64,000 bases of DNA, taken from NCBI RefSeq assembly GCF_900169075.1, contig NZ_LT827014.1:806001-870000 (forward strand), read 5' to 3'. Position numbers and translations under genes: made by a program. How positions within the stretch are numbered: the stretch's first letter is position 1; the number at the start of each line of letters is the position of its first letter. The notes beneath the pieces are model-generated. The model did not search any database, was not told the DNA's origin, and saw nothing but the letters and a program-made list of their open reading frames with translations. This DNA is from Chryseobacterium phocaeense (GTDB lineage Bacteria; Bacteroidota; Bacteroidia; Flavobacteriales; Weeksellaceae). This document shows positions 8,599 through 18,041 of this stretch, piece by piece.

Positions 8599-10394
8599 TA
8601 GAGTACGGATTGATTGTTATGGGCCCATAGAGCCAGTTGCAGAAGGTTCCAGTGCTTGTTGTCGTGAGCCAGAAATTTCTGGGCAGCATTAAAATCAATA
8701 TAATTAAAGATTTTCTGATCCTTGTTTTTCAGAAGATCGTCGGAAAGTTTCATGATATTTTCTTCCGCAAACCAGCTTTTAACGCTCATTCCGAATCCCT
8801 GTTTATGGCGTTTTCTGATGGTTTCCGTCCAGTAAGGGCCCATCGCTTCACGAAGGATGATCTTATCATTGTCGTCCGTCAGTTTCAGCTGTTCGGGAAG
8901 CTGGATGCAGAACTCGGCAAAATCCAGATCCAGGAAAGGGGTTCTTACTTCAAGTGAATTGGCCATGGCCATCCGGTCGGACTTGACCATCATATTACCG
9001 GGAACATAGTGTTCCAGGTCTACTCTCATAATATCATTCAGGGAATCCGGGTCGGGAGTAAAGCTGTAGTCCTGTTTGTAATCAGACATCAGCCCGAGCC
9101 TGTTTCTTTCTTCTTTATTGAAATCATTTCTTACAAAATTCAGATGGAAATCCAGAATGGACGCAAACTTTAAGTTCTGTTGGGTCACAAAGGAAGTCTG
9201 TCTGGCCTTCTGATAGAGTTTTAAGCCAAACCGGGCAATGATATTTTTATAGCTGAAATGATTTTTTAATTTATTTTCGACGGTATAAAAATGATATCCT
9301 CCGAAAAGTTCATCACCCACATCTCCGGAAAGCGCCACGGTAAGGCTTTTCCTGGCATTTTTACAGATCTCATAATGTGGAAGGTAAGAAGTGTCGGCAA
9401 AAGGTTCATCCAAATACGGTGATATTTTCAGCAGGGATTCTGCAAGGTCACCTTTCTGCTCATGCACCTCACGGTGGTTGGTCTTGTATTTATCAGCAAT
9501 TTCTTTGGCAAATTTAAGCTCGCTGTCTTTATGGTCATAACCGAAGCTGATAGTGGTCTGATGAGGAAGAAATTCATCTACCAAAGCTACGATGGAGGAA
9601 GAATCCAGGCCTCCGCTCAGGAAACTTCCGACTTCTACATCAGCAATAAGTTGCTTTTTGACCGCATTTTTCAGCAGGTACATAAACTCTTCTTTAGCGT
9701 CGGACAAGCTGAGTACCCTGTCTTTTGCCGGAAGGCTGTAATATCTGGAAACGGTAACTTTCCCCTCTTTCCAGATCAGCTGGTGGGCCGGCGGAAGGGT
9801 GAAAATATTACTGTATATACTTTGATAGGAACTTACATATCCATACTGAAGATAATGGGAAAGCGCATCTGTATTTACCCTGGGAGCAATGAGCCCGGAA
9901 GCCAGAATTGCTTTGATCTCTGAAGCGAAAATAAATTCATTATTGTTTCCAATGGCATAATAAAACGGTTTTTCTCCAAAACGGTCTCTGGCACAGAAAA
10001 GTTCCTGCTTTTCATCATTCCAGAGGGCGAACGCAAACATGCCGGGAAGATCATGGATGAGGTTTTCCTGTTTTCTCTGGTACATGGCCAGGATCACTTC
10101 GGTATCTGAACCTCCATGATAAGGATATTCGGCATAATTCTTTTTAATATCCTGGTATCCGTAGATCTCACCGTTAAGGACAATGCATTCTTTTTTTGTA
10201 TAGGAGAACATAGGCTGTTTTCCATTGTCGGAGAGGTCTATAATAGAGAGTCTCCGGTGGCCTAAGGCAGCATTTTCATAAAATTCATAATGTGAAGAAT
10301 CCGGTCCACGGTGCATCATGGAATCCGTCATTTTCCGGATTTCTTCCTGGTAGTTTCTGGCATTATTAGCGATGATTCCGGCTATTCCACACAT
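8598..10394 (-). CDS. asnB: Asparagine synthase (glutamine-hydrolysing)
   Basis: A 598-residue AsnB. It starts MCGIAGII, so Cys2 is the class II amidotransferase nucleophile, with HRGPDSS nearby. The synthetase half has the PP-loop SGGLDSSS. AsnB proteins make asparagine from aspartate and glutamine. Copies inside polysaccharide loci are common and are thought to amidate uronic or other sugar acids. Here ugd lies at the start of the locus, so amidation of a GlcA-derived acid is possible, as is amidation of an amino-acid substituent. It is 3 bases from the upstream membrane-protein gene and overlaps the next GT2 gene. Confidence 0.9.
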   Translation of the reverse strand: MCGIAGIIANNARNYQEEIRKMTDSMMHRGPDSSHYEFYENAALGHRRLSIIDLSDNGKQPMFSYTKKECIVLNGEIYGYQDIKKNYAEYPYHGGSDTEVILAMYQRKQENLIHDLPGMFAFALWNDEKQELFCARDRFGEKPFYYAIGNNNEFIFASEIKAILASGLIAPRVNTDALSHYLQYGYVSSYQSIYSNIFTLPPAHQLIWKEGKVTVSRYYSLPAKDRVLSLSDAKEEFMYLLKNAVKKQLIADVEVGSFLSGGLDSSSIVALVDEFLPHQTTISFGYDHKDSELKFAKEIADKYKTNHREVHEQKGDLAESLLKISPYLDEPFADTSYLPHYEICKNARKSLTVALSGDVGDELFGGYHFYTVENKLKNHFSYKNIIARFGLKLYQKARQTSFVTQQNLKFASILDFHLNFVRNDFNKEERNRLGLMSDYKQDYSFTPDPDSLNDIMRVDLEHYVPGNMMVKSDRMAMANSLEVRTPFLDLDFAEFCIQLPEQLKLTDDNDKIILREAMGPYWTETIRKRHKQGFGMSVKSWFAEENIMKLSDDLLKNKDQKIFNYIDFNAAQKFLAHDNKHWNLLQLALWAHNNQSVL

Positions 10395-10397
10395 AAT

Positions 10398-11969
10398 TTA
10401 TTTTTTTTGATAATTGGATGGAAGGTATAGCGTAAACCGTCCTGTTTTTACTATTTTATATTTTTCCGGATGATCCACGAATTTCAAAGGTACAATTTCT
10501 CGTTCGAGGAAAGGGTAATCGTTACTTTCTATGTAGATGAAATCGTCCGGAGTTTTGCCCACTTTTTTAATGATGAATCTTACATAATCCTTGAGTGCAA
10601 AATAATAGTAAATGGGCGGTCTTGCATCCAGAAAATACAGGTATCCCGTAAGGTGGTTACTGGAATAGATCACATTGGGCTGATTCTGCAGGTACGGACG
10701 AAGGTCATCCAGATCTTTTTTTCTTTCTTTATCTACATAAAAATCATGACCGTTCAGTTGTATTTTTGAAGTCTGTTCTACATACACAAAATCTTTCCAG
10801 CCTTTATCATACAGGAAAAGAGGATAGATTACTACAGAATAGAAGAAAAAGGACAGGTATACGAGATATGCCCTGAAATTGTACATACAGATAACCGCAA
10901 TATTAATAGCCAGTAAATAATAAATCTGGTACATTCCTCCTCTGATGTAAAAATAAAATCCGGAGCCGAACGCCAGACCAAATGGCAAGAGCGTCAGTAA
11001 AATACACAGTGTTTTTTTCTCCAGAGAAATATGTTCGTTCATATAAAAACGATACATAAGCAATCCTGTGTATACATAGAGAATATAAAGATTGAAATAG
11101 AAAACGGATAGTAGAACTATCGCAATACCTGAATAAAGAAGCAGCTTATCTACACTTTCTTTCTGTACTTTCTTCCTGATCAGGAAAAACAGCAACAGGG
11201 CAACAGGGATGAGGACAAAACCTATGATCTGTGCTACCCAGATGATATAAAACCGTTTAGGGTGCTGCTTGGTGTGAAACTCTTTGTAGATTTTGATGTA
11301 TTCCAGCTGTTTTATAAAGACAGACAGGTCTTCAATAAAAGTAAAATAAAAAAATATCGCTGCTATGATCCCGGTAAAGAATAAGAAAATGACTGTTTTA
11401 TCTTTTTTCCAGAAATTAATCAGCAGGAATAAAATGATAGGAATCACGGTAATAGAATGCGGAATCCCGTTAAAAAGTAATATTCCCATAAAAAAGCCTG
11501 AAAAAACGAGCAGCCATTTTTTGTGGGATATCAGAAAGAAAACCAGCATGGATAATGCAAGGTTGGTGAGAATCGTATTACCATGATACTGGTTCAGAAT
11601 AACTATCGTTCCATGCCAGGTTAAAAAATTAATGCTCGTTCCCAGAAAACCAAATAGAAGGGGAGAGATTTTAAGTTTATAATACTTTGAAATACTATAG
11701 AACAGTAAAAAAGAAGAAGCATTTAAAAGCAAAAAAGTAATAATCCGGAAATGGTAGACATTATCGGTATAAAATATTTTAAAAATCCTGAAATAATTCG
11801 TAGAATCTACAGTAAGGACATTCTTTGCATCCTTGAAGTGGAACAAATAAAAAGCTTCGTCGTTCATCACGAGACCTTTATTGAAATTGGAATACACCAG
11901 ATATCCCATTACCAAAGAGGAAATAATAAACAGAATCCCTGCGAGGTTCCAGTATTTGATTTTTTCCAT
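10398..11969 (-). CDS. Multi-pass membrane protein, GT-C-like (ArnT/Dpm-dependent type)
   Basis: About ten or more hydrophobic segments followed by a soluble C-terminal domain of roughly 120 residues; 523 residues from the chosen start. The first periplasmic loop carries NDEAF; acidic pairs at this place are typical of GT-C enzymes that use polyprenyl-phosphate sugars. The ATG at 11969 (MEKIKYW) was chosen because it follows the methyltransferase stop by one base (TAGTATG); an upstream ATG at 11987 would overlap that gene. The GtrB-like enzyme at 12864 could make its lipid-linked donor. A polymerase-like role cannot be excluded. Confidence 0.6.
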   Translation of the reverse strand: MEKIKYWNLAGILFIISSLVMGYLVYSNFNKGLVMNDEAFYLFHFKDAKNVLTVDSTNYFRIFKIFYTDNVYHFRIITFLLLNASSFLLFYSISKYYKLKISPLLFGFLGTSINFLTWHGTIVILNQYHGNTILTNLALSMLVFFLISHKKWLLVFSGFFMGILLFNGIPHSITVIPIILFLLINFWKKDKTVIFLFFTGIIAAIFFYFTFIEDLSVFIKQLEYIKIYKEFHTKQHPKRFYIIWVAQIIGFVLIPVALLLFFLIRKKVQKESVDKLLLYSGIAIVLLSVFYFNLYILYVYTGLLMYRFYMNEHISLEKKTLCILLTLLPFGLAFGSGFYFYIRGGMYQIYYLLAINIAVICMYNFRAYLVYLSFFFYSVVIYPLFLYDKGWKDFVYVEQTSKIQLNGHDFYVDKERKKDLDDLRPYLQNQPNVIYSSNHLTGYLYFLDARPPIYYYFALKDYVRFIIKKVGKTPDDFIYIESNDYPFLEREIVPLKFVDHPEKYKIVKTGRFTLYLPSNYQKK

Positions 11970-11970
11970 A

Positions 11971-12756
11971 CTATTTTTTTTGTGCATGAATACTAAATCC
12001 GGAAGCTACATTCTTGCTCATCGGATAATACTGGAAAATAACATCCAAAAATTTTATAGGGAAAGTAAGAACCATAAAGATAAGATACAGAAAAGTATGA
12101 AGAGGCTTTATTCCAAATGAGAAAACAAGCGCAAACCATTCCTGTACTACCCAAAGCATTCCCGAGGTAGGACCAATTGGTTTCAGATTTAAGATTTCAA
12201 ATTCTTTAAACTGATGTTTCATCCCTTCATAAGTAAACCGTTGAAAATCATATGGTGAGGCATGGAAAGGCTGCATAAACGGAATAAAACAGTAAATTTT
12301 TCCTCCAGGCTTTAGAATTCTGTGGATTTCAGCAATTACTTTTTGAGGATTCGGGACATGCTCCAATACAGCAATATTGATGATATAATCAACAGAATTG
12401 TCCTTAAAAGGAATATTTTCAATATCGCAGATGATATCTACATGTTCATAAGGAAGTAAATCTACGTTCAGGAATTCTTCTCCAAGATCGGAGCTACCAC
12501 TTCCTAAATTCAGGGCAACAAGATTTTTTTCTTTGATCTCATTTCTGATGATTCTTCTGATATCAAAAAGTGGCTGAGGATAAACAGGGCTTATAAACTC
12601 TATGAGTAGATTATAGAATTTTCCGAATTTTTTTAATTTATATTTTATTTTATCAAGAAAGTCTGTGACAACTTCTTCCTGAACGGGAACAAAAATATAT
12701 TTTCCGTTCTTTTCCTGAAACTCAGTTTTAAATAATTCTGTATCAATTTTTTTCAT
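11971..12756 (-). CDS. SAM-dependent class I methyltransferase
   Basis: The 261-residue protein carries motif I as NLGSGSSDLGEEFLNVD (about 84-100). It then has CDIENIPFKDNSVDYI, AVLEHVPNP and ILKPGGKIYCF, the ordered motifs of methyltransferase type 11. It probably methylates a sugar of the surface glycan or a lipid-linked intermediate. The next gene starts one base after its stop. About 107 bases separate it from the upstream gene, so it may have its own transcript start. The substrate is unknown. Confidence 0.82.
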   Translation of the reverse strand: MKKIDTELFKTEFQEKNGKYIFVPVQEEVVTDFLDKIKYKLKKFGKFYNLLIEFISPVYPQPLFDIRRIIRNEIKEKNLVALNLGSGSSDLGEEFLNVDLLPYEHVDIICDIENIPFKDNSVDYIINIAVLEHVPNPQKVIAEIHRILKPGGKIYCFIPFMQPFHASPYDFQRFTYEGMKHQFKEFEILNLKPIGPTSGMLWVVQEWFALVFSFGIKPLHTFLYLIFMVLTFPIKFLDVIFQYYPMSKNVASGFSIHAQKK

Positions 12757-12863
12757 CTTTAAAAGATCTAAGTAGTGCTTACTATTTTTGTTAGGGATTT
12801 TTCAAAATCTTATGAATGTGTAATTTATCAGCTAAAAGATTATTGTCTTTAGCTTTTTATTCA

Positions 12864-13787
12864 TCATTCCTTTTTTATTATTTCTTCATCAATGATATAA
12901 ACGGGTCTGTTTTTGACTTCATCAAAAGTTTTCCCCACATACAATCCTACAATACCGATGCAGAAGATAATGGCACCGGATAGAAACCATATTGATAAAA
13001 TAAGTGAACTGTATCCTGGTTCGGTTATTTTACCACGAAGTGTCTGGATTAAAAAAAAGATAGCTACAAATACGGACAGTAAAGATATGGAGCCACCAAA
13101 CCCTACACATACTTTAAGGGGTTTATTGGAAAAGGAAACAATAATATTGAATGCTAAAGAAAAAAGTTTAGTGAAACTGTAGTTGCTTTTGCCTTCCATT
13201 CTTTCATTGTGCTCCACACTTATTTCACAACGATTGTATCCTACCCAGTTTACAAAAAGAGAAAATGCTTTGATGTAATCATTGATATTGAGTATACTGT
13301 TGATTACTTTTCTGTGGTAAATTCCAAAGTTGGCTACCTCTTTATTGACCTTCATATCCGTTAAGTAATTGAAGGTACGGATAAAGTATTGGGAAGTTAA
13401 TCTTTTGATAGCATTGTCCTTTCTTTCCTCCCTTTTCGCTTGTACCATATCATAGCCTTCCAGGGCCTTATGGTAAAGCTTTTCAATTTCTTTGGGCTGA
13501 TCCTGAAGGTCACAGTCCATTACTACCACCCATTCACCTGTCGTCTTGCTTAAGCCGGCCATAATGGCTGGATGTTGTCCAAAATTCCGGCTTAGCCGGT
13601 ATATTTTTATATTGGGATTGTTCCCGGCAAGATTTTTCATAACTTCCCAGGAATTGTCCGGGCTTCTGTCGTCTACAAGAATAATTTCATATTTTTCTCC
13701 TATCCTGGACATTACGGCATCAATTTCTGATACCAGGAGAGGGAGTGTATTTTCTGCGCGGTAAACGGGACTTACAATGCTGATCAT
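12864..13787 (-). CDS. GtrB/DPM-like polyprenyl-phosphate glycosyltransferase
   Basis: A GT2 domain (MISIVSPVYRAENTLP at the start, VVMDCDLQDQPKEI as the DxD region, about 85-100) is followed by two C-terminal membrane segments (about 230-290). This is the layout of GtrB and dolichyl/undecaprenyl-phosphate sugar transferases; length 307. Such enzymes load one sugar onto undecaprenyl phosphate. The lipid-linked sugar is flipped and then used by a GT-C membrane transferase, for which the 10398 gene is the nearby candidate. No GtrA-type flippase is seen in the window. Confidence 0.85.
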   Translation of the reverse strand: MISIVSPVYRAENTLPLLVSEIDAVMSRIGEKYEIILVDDRSPDNSWEVMKNLAGNNPNIKIYRLSRNFGQHPAIMAGLSKTTGEWVVVMDCDLQDQPKEIEKLYHKALEGYDMVQAKREERKDNAIKRLTSQYFIRTFNYLTDMKVNKEVANFGIYHRKVINSILNINDYIKAFSLFVNWVGYNRCEISVEHNERMEGKSNYSFTKLFSLAFNIIVSFSNKPLKVCVGFGGSISLLSVFVAIFFLIQTLRGKITEPGYSSLILSIWFLSGAIIFCIGIVGLYVGKTFDEVKNRPVYIIDEEIIKKE

Positions 13788-13856
13788 TTGTGGATAAATT
13801 TCGTCAAATATACTAATATTTAGAACTCTGGATGAGTACTTACTATTAACATGGAA

Positions 13857-14525
13857 TTATAAATAGGAGGTATATAGTTTTTTAATGTATTCTTCCGGAG
13901 AAATATAATCAAAAAATGCTTTGGTACTTTCTTCGAAAATGATGTCGTAATAAGCTCCCTCGTCAGTTATTTCATACAATGCTTTCCTGTTGAGATGCTT
14001 TTCCAGAGGAATAATTACTTCTTCCAGGGAAAACTGATGGGGATAAACAAGATTAAAAATAGTATTGTTTATGGAATCTATATGTCGGCCGATAAACAGA
14101 GCAATATCATTCACTCCAATAAATACGCGCCTTGCGTTGCGGTGGACCTGAATTTTTTTGCCGGTTTCAATGGCATTTTTAAGGAAATTAATCAGTGTAT
14201 TCATATTTCCGCCTTTTCCTACGGCATTTCCAACCCTGAAAATGGCATACTGGTTACATTGTTCACAGATTATTTTTTCCATATTCAGCTTATGAAGTAC
14301 ATACGGGCTTTTTGCTTTCGAGGAATCATAAATGCTGCATGTTGAAAAATAAATCAATTTTTTTTCAGGAAATTTTTCAATTGCAGAGTACAGGAGATTC
14401 ATCTCTCTTTCAAATTCAGAGGTTCTGTTTTCTAAAGAATTAGAAACTCCTGATGCAAAAAAGATTAAATTTTCATGGTCAAAATCTCTTACAGCAGTTG
14501 CTAAAACACCATTTCCAATAATCAT
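13857..14525 (-). CDS. NAD(P)-dependent epimerase/dehydratase family protein (short)
   Basis: A 222-residue protein with a Rossmann start MIIGNGVLATAV, a serine stretch STCSIYDSS and YVLHK as the SDR Tyr-x-x-x-Lys pair. It is shorter than usual extended SDRs (about 300 residues) and starts almost directly at the glycine motif. No in-frame ATG was seen upstream that would lengthen it. It may reduce or epimerise a nucleotide sugar of this locus. Which sugar is unknown, and partial loss of function is possible. Confidence 0.7.
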   Translation of the reverse strand: MIIGNGVLATAVRDFDHENLIFFASGVSNSLENRTSEFEREMNLLYSAIEKFPEKKLIYFSTCSIYDSSKAKSPYVLHKLNMEKIICEQCNQYAIFRVGNAVGKGGNMNTLINFLKNAIETGKKIQVHRNARRVFIGVNDIALFIGRHIDSINNTIFNLVYPHQFSLEEVIIPLEKHLNRKALYEITDEGAYYDIIFEESTKAFFDYISPEEYIKKLYTSYL

Positions 14526-14597
14526 CTGTATATTTTTTTCAAAGTGTGTATTGTATCTTTTATGGGAACTTATAAAAGAGGTCCATAAAATAATTTT

Positions 14598-15539
14598 TTA
14601 TAATTTATTTTTCAATGCAAAATACCTGTATCTGGTTTTCAAAAGCTTAGGGTTGGCCAGTGAATATAATGCATAGGATATATATTTGCTTGCTCCTGAC
14701 TTTGAAGCCACTTTACCACAAAGGTACTTCAGCTTAAACATCTCCAGGGCTTCCTCTGGAATTCCTTTCTGTTTTTTGGCCCAGCTGAAAAGGGAGTAAA
14801 ATAATCTTTCCTGATTTCTGTAATAGGCCTTCGACTTGTTCTGAACGGATGAAAATGTATTGTTTTCATGTCCTGTTCTCATCGCTACCGCCTGATCAAT
14901 GAATCCCGATTTCAGATGGCAATGGTAAGAGAGTTTTACAATAAAATCCCTGTCTTCATGCATTCTCAGGGTTTCATTAAGCCTTAATCCAACATTATCA
15001 ACAGCTGATTTCCGTAAGGTGGTGGCTATTAATGAAAAAAAAGTTCCGAAAGCCAGATTCATCTGGGACAGTCCATAAAAAACTTCCATTCCTTCCGCAT
15101 GATGACGAACCGTTGTTAATCCGGTGTCATTAATGACGGAAAGGTATTTTTTCTTTCCGGCTTCAGTAACAAATTCTACACCTATGGCTCCAAAAACACC
15201 ATCGATCTCCGGATTTTTCAGGTATTCTCTTTCCGCATCAAAACGGTTGGGGAGATAGTAGTCATCAGCGTCCAGAAATGCAATGAATTCCTGGGAAGCC
15301 AAATCCATACCGTAATTACGCGTTGCTGAAACTCCATGGTTTTTCTGGTCAGGATGTTGAACAAATTTTACCCGGTCATGCTGCTCTGAAATTTTTCTGG
15401 AGAGCTCTACAGAACCGTCTGTAGAACCATCGTCTATCAGTAAAATTTCTTTTACTTCAGGGAACTGCAGGACGGAGTTCACTGCTTTTTCTATAAAAGC
15501 GGCTGCGTTATATACGGGTATAATTACACTTATGGTCAT
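14598..15539 (-). CDS. Family 2 glycosyltransferase (GT-A), paralogue 3 of 3
   Basis: 313 residues, starting MTISVIIPVYNAAAFIEKAV, with FLDADDYYLPNRFDAEREYL. It has the same length and block order as the GT2 genes at 6662 and 7657, but lies 6 kb upstream, separated from them by six genes. The intervening genes may be a later insertion, or the copies moved apart after duplication. It adds a sugar of the repeat unit; the donor is unknown. It lies 12 bases after the WbsX gene. Confidence 0.9.
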   Translation of the reverse strand: MTISVIIPVYNAAAFIEKAVNSVLQFPEVKEILLIDDGSTDGSVELSRKISEQHDRVKFVQHPDQKNHGVSATRNYGMDLASQEFIAFLDADDYYLPNRFDAEREYLKNPEIDGVFGAIGVEFVTEAGKKKYLSVINDTGLTTVRHHAEGMEVFYGLSQMNLAFGTFFSLIATTLRKSAVDNVGLRLNETLRMHEDRDFIVKLSYHCHLKSGFIDQAVAMRTGHENNTFSSVQNKSKAYYRNQERLFYSLFSWAKKQKGIPEEALEMFKLKYLCGKVASKSGASKYISYALYSLANPKLLKTRYRYFALKNKL

Positions 15540-15551
15540 TCAGGAAAAAAA

Positions 15552-16637
15552 TTAATAGGTATTTTCGTCTTTAAAAACTTCCAGATACTGTCTTCCGTAT
15601 CTTCTGTCCGGTTCCATATAATTTCCCTCTGCCCATTCATTCCAGGATTTGATGAATATTATTCTTTCTTCTTCAGGTTTATCTTTTACCATGTCCAGGG
15701 CATATTTTACATGTTCCCTGAAAAGTGCCGGATTGGAATCATGCAGGACCAGTGTTTTTCCTTTGCTTCTGGGGGAATGGTCCCAGTTCGGGAACAGGGT
15801 AGGCATTATATTTTCGTGTCTTGATTCCTCACCCAGCAAAACCTTGATAGCATCTTTATACTCATACCTTGGAATATCCGTTGCATACTTTTTAAGTTTG
15901 TATTCCAGTTTTTCTTTTAAGGTAAGGCTCGGTTTGGGAAGCTGTCTCTGTACTTCATTCATACGAACGACGTTCACAGCGTCCAGACCTAAATCTAACA
16001 TTTCCTGATATCTTCTGAAATCAAAAAGATGTCCCACGAAATAAATACCTTCTAATCCATTGTCTTTAGCCAGTTGGGTCCACAGGTCTAAAAATGCCTT
16101 CACATCAGGAATGTCAAAGGCTTTATAAATCACAAACAGAGGCTTGTTGTTAACTCTTATATATCGACTGTCTTTAAAAGCAGGCAGGAGCTCGTAAAAA
16201 TGAGCGGTGTAATCTTCCACCCCCGGATAAGTTTGTTCAGCTAATATTTGGTTATCAAGCCCATGCCATACCCCTTTCCAGGTCTCATTAGCCCATGCTA
16301 CGCAGAATGGGAAATCCGGTTTTTTGCTTTCCACGACTTCTTTGAATACCTTTTCTAAAATCCTTTTACCATTTCCAAACCAATAATGCCAGTAGCAGAA
16401 GCCTTCTATTCCGTGGTCTTTTGCCAGCTTGGCCTGATCTTCACGAACTTCCGGAACACGCAGGTCATAAAAACCTAATTCACTGGGAAGGTTAGGCTGG
16501 TGATGGCCGGGGAATAATGGTTTTGCTTTCGTTACATTCGTCCATTCCGTAAAGCCTTTCTCCCACCATTCGTCATTTTCCGGAATGGGGTAGAATTGCG
16601 GCAGATAAAAAGCAATGGTTCTGGATTTCGTTTTCAT
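15552..16637 (-). CDS. WbsX-like glycosyl-processing protein (GH99-like domain)
   Basis: 361 residues from the ATG at 16637 (MKTKSRTIAFYLPQFYP). The chain RTIAFYLPQFYPIPENDEWW, then WTNVTKAKPLFPGHHQPN, FCYWHYWFGNGKR and near the end SWNEWAEGN is typical of the WbsX family, which has a GH99-like TIM barrel. WbsX proteins are frequent in O-antigen and rhamnan loci. Their biochemical role is not settled; both glycosyltransferase and endo-acting hydrolase roles have been proposed. A frame 12 codons longer exists upstream but is less like the family. Confidence 0.85.
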   Translation of the reverse strand: MKTKSRTIAFYLPQFYPIPENDEWWEKGFTEWTNVTKAKPLFPGHHQPNLPSELGFYDLRVPEVREDQAKLAKDHGIEGFCYWHYWFGNGKRILEKVFKEVVESKKPDFPFCVAWANETWKGVWHGLDNQILAEQTYPGVEDYTAHFYELLPAFKDSRYIRVNNKPLFVIYKAFDIPDVKAFLDLWTQLAKDNGLEGIYFVGHLFDFRRYQEMLDLGLDAVNVVRMNEVQRQLPKPSLTLKEKLEYKLKKYATDIPRYEYKDAIKVLLGEESRHENIMPTLFPNWDHSPRSKGKTLVLHDSNPALFREHVKYALDMVKDKPEEERIIFIKSWNEWAEGNYMEPDRRYGRQYLEVFKDENTY

Positions 16638-16703
16638 TATTGGTTTTATACTTATTAAATGGGATTGATACAATAAATAATCTGATCTTTAGGGAATACT
16701 GTT

Positions 16704-18041
16704 CTATTTCTTCTTAATGAATTGATAAAGTTTTTCAAGCAGGATATGCCTTCTTGTCCCTAATACGCTTTCTTTTATTCTGAACTCATTTTCCACAATC
16801 TTCAGAGAATGCAGAAGGTTTTTATAAATAATTCCTTTTATTTCTGGGTCTTTTTCAAATGAATACAGGTTGGTAAATAATAAAACATCAGCCTGAAGTT
16901 TTTTAATTTTATTGAGTGGGCTGAATGTTCCCACACCATGCCTGTACACCGCCATACAATCTTTCAGGTATCCTATTTTTCCATATTTGGTAAGCTGCAT
17001 ATACAGAAAATAATCCCCTATAGGTGAGCGGTTAAACTCTTCTGAATCCAGCTCTTCCTGAGTGAGGACATTTCTGAAAAGTACAGTGGGGGTATGAATG
17101 TAGTTGTGTTTTTCTGCCAGTGTTTCACGAAGCTGGTAATTTTCTGGAACCCGGGTAATAAAGTCATCCACAATTTCACCGTCAGACTTAAGTATTTTTG
17201 CCGGGTGAAAACATAAGGCATAATCTTCATTTTTTTCCAGAAAATCTACCTGTTTCTGGAGTTTTAACGGGTCTGTCCAGTAATCATCTCCTTCACAGAT
17301 GGCGATATAGCTACCAGTACAGTTTTTTAATATTTCGTGCTGGTTCTTATTGGCTCCAACGTTCTCCGGATATAATAAAAGCCTGAATTTCCCAGGATAT
17401 AGTTTTTGATAATGAAGCAGGACGTCTCGGGAATTGTCTTTAGAGCAATCTTCACCCGCAACAATATCGAAATTAAAATTGGTCTTTTGTGATAATATCC
17501 CTTCGATGCATTCTTTCAGGTATTCACCATGATTATAAACCATTACAAATACACTGACAATCGGATCAGGAAGCTCGGAAAGCTGTAATGACATTCTTAT
17601 CTGGTCATTATTTTGTTCTGTAATCCTGAAATTATTTTTCAGATAAGACTGTACGGCAGCCGTATTTTCAGGTTTCACGGATAAATACACTTCATTAAGT
17701 TTTAGTATTTCCCGGGCATAGTATAGTATCTGATAGGTTGCAGACTGGGAAATTCCTTTACCCCAGAATTCTTTTTTACCGATGAAAATGTGAAATTCGG
17801 CAACATCATTCTGTATGTTTGTAAGCTGGACATTTCCAATGTACTCTTCGTTGCATACAATGGCAAATCTTTTAGAGGATTGGTCTTTAAGAACTTTCTC
17901 AATCCAGTCGGATTCAATTTCAGGAGTGATCTCCATATCCGGTGCAGAACCTGTAAATTTCCAGATTTCATGATCATTTCGCCACTGATATGAAGTGTAG
18001 GCGTCTTCCTTTATAAGAGGTCTGATTAAAACACTATACAT
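16704..18041 (-). CDS. GNAT acetyltransferase fused to GT2 glycosyltransferase
   Basis: One continuous frame of 445 residues with two domains. The N-terminal part (about 1-150) is a RimJ/RimL-like GNAT: IRPLIKEDAYTSYQWRND, then EFHIFIGKKEFWGKGIS with the acetyl-CoA loop. The C-terminal part (about 160-445) is a GT2: SVFVMVYNHGEYLKEC and IAICEGDDYW as the DxD region. The ATG at 18041 overlaps the upstream stop (ATGTATAG); a TTG at 18050 would add three residues. The two activities probably N-acetylate an amino sugar and transfer it, or a related sugar. Confidence 0.85.
   Translation of the reverse strand: MYSVLIRPLIKEDAYTSYQWRNDHEIWKFTGSAPDMEITPEIESDWIEKVLKDQSSKRFAIVCNEEYIGNVQLTNIQNDVAEFHIFIGKKEFWGKGISQSATYQILYYAREILKLNEVYLSVKPENTAAVQSYLKNNFRITEQNNDQIRMSLQLSELPDPIVSVFVMVYNHGEYLKECIEGILSQKTNFNFDIVAGEDCSKDNSRDVLLHYQKLYPGKFRLLLYPENVGANKNQHEILKNCTGSYIAICEGDDYWTDPLKLQKQVDFLEKNEDYALCFHPAKILKSDGEIVDDFITRVPENYQLRETLAEKHNYIHTPTVLFRNVLTQEELDSEEFNRSPIGDYFLYMQLTKYGKIGYLKDCMAVYRHGVGTFSPLNKIKKLQADVLLFTNLYSFEKDPEIKGIIYKNLLHSLKIVENEFRIKESVLGTRRHILLEKLYQFIKKK

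Noticed and set aside
12757..12863. Stem AGCTAAAAGA...TCTTTAGCT downstream of the GtrB-like gene
   Set aside because: It has a bulge and its T-run lies on the wrong strand for the leftward genes, so termination of that unit is not supported.
14526..14597. Inverted repeat TTTTATGG...CCATAAAA between two - strand genes
   Set aside because: An eight-base, A/T-rich stem with a long loop and no T-run on the transcribed strand. It is too weak to call a terminator.
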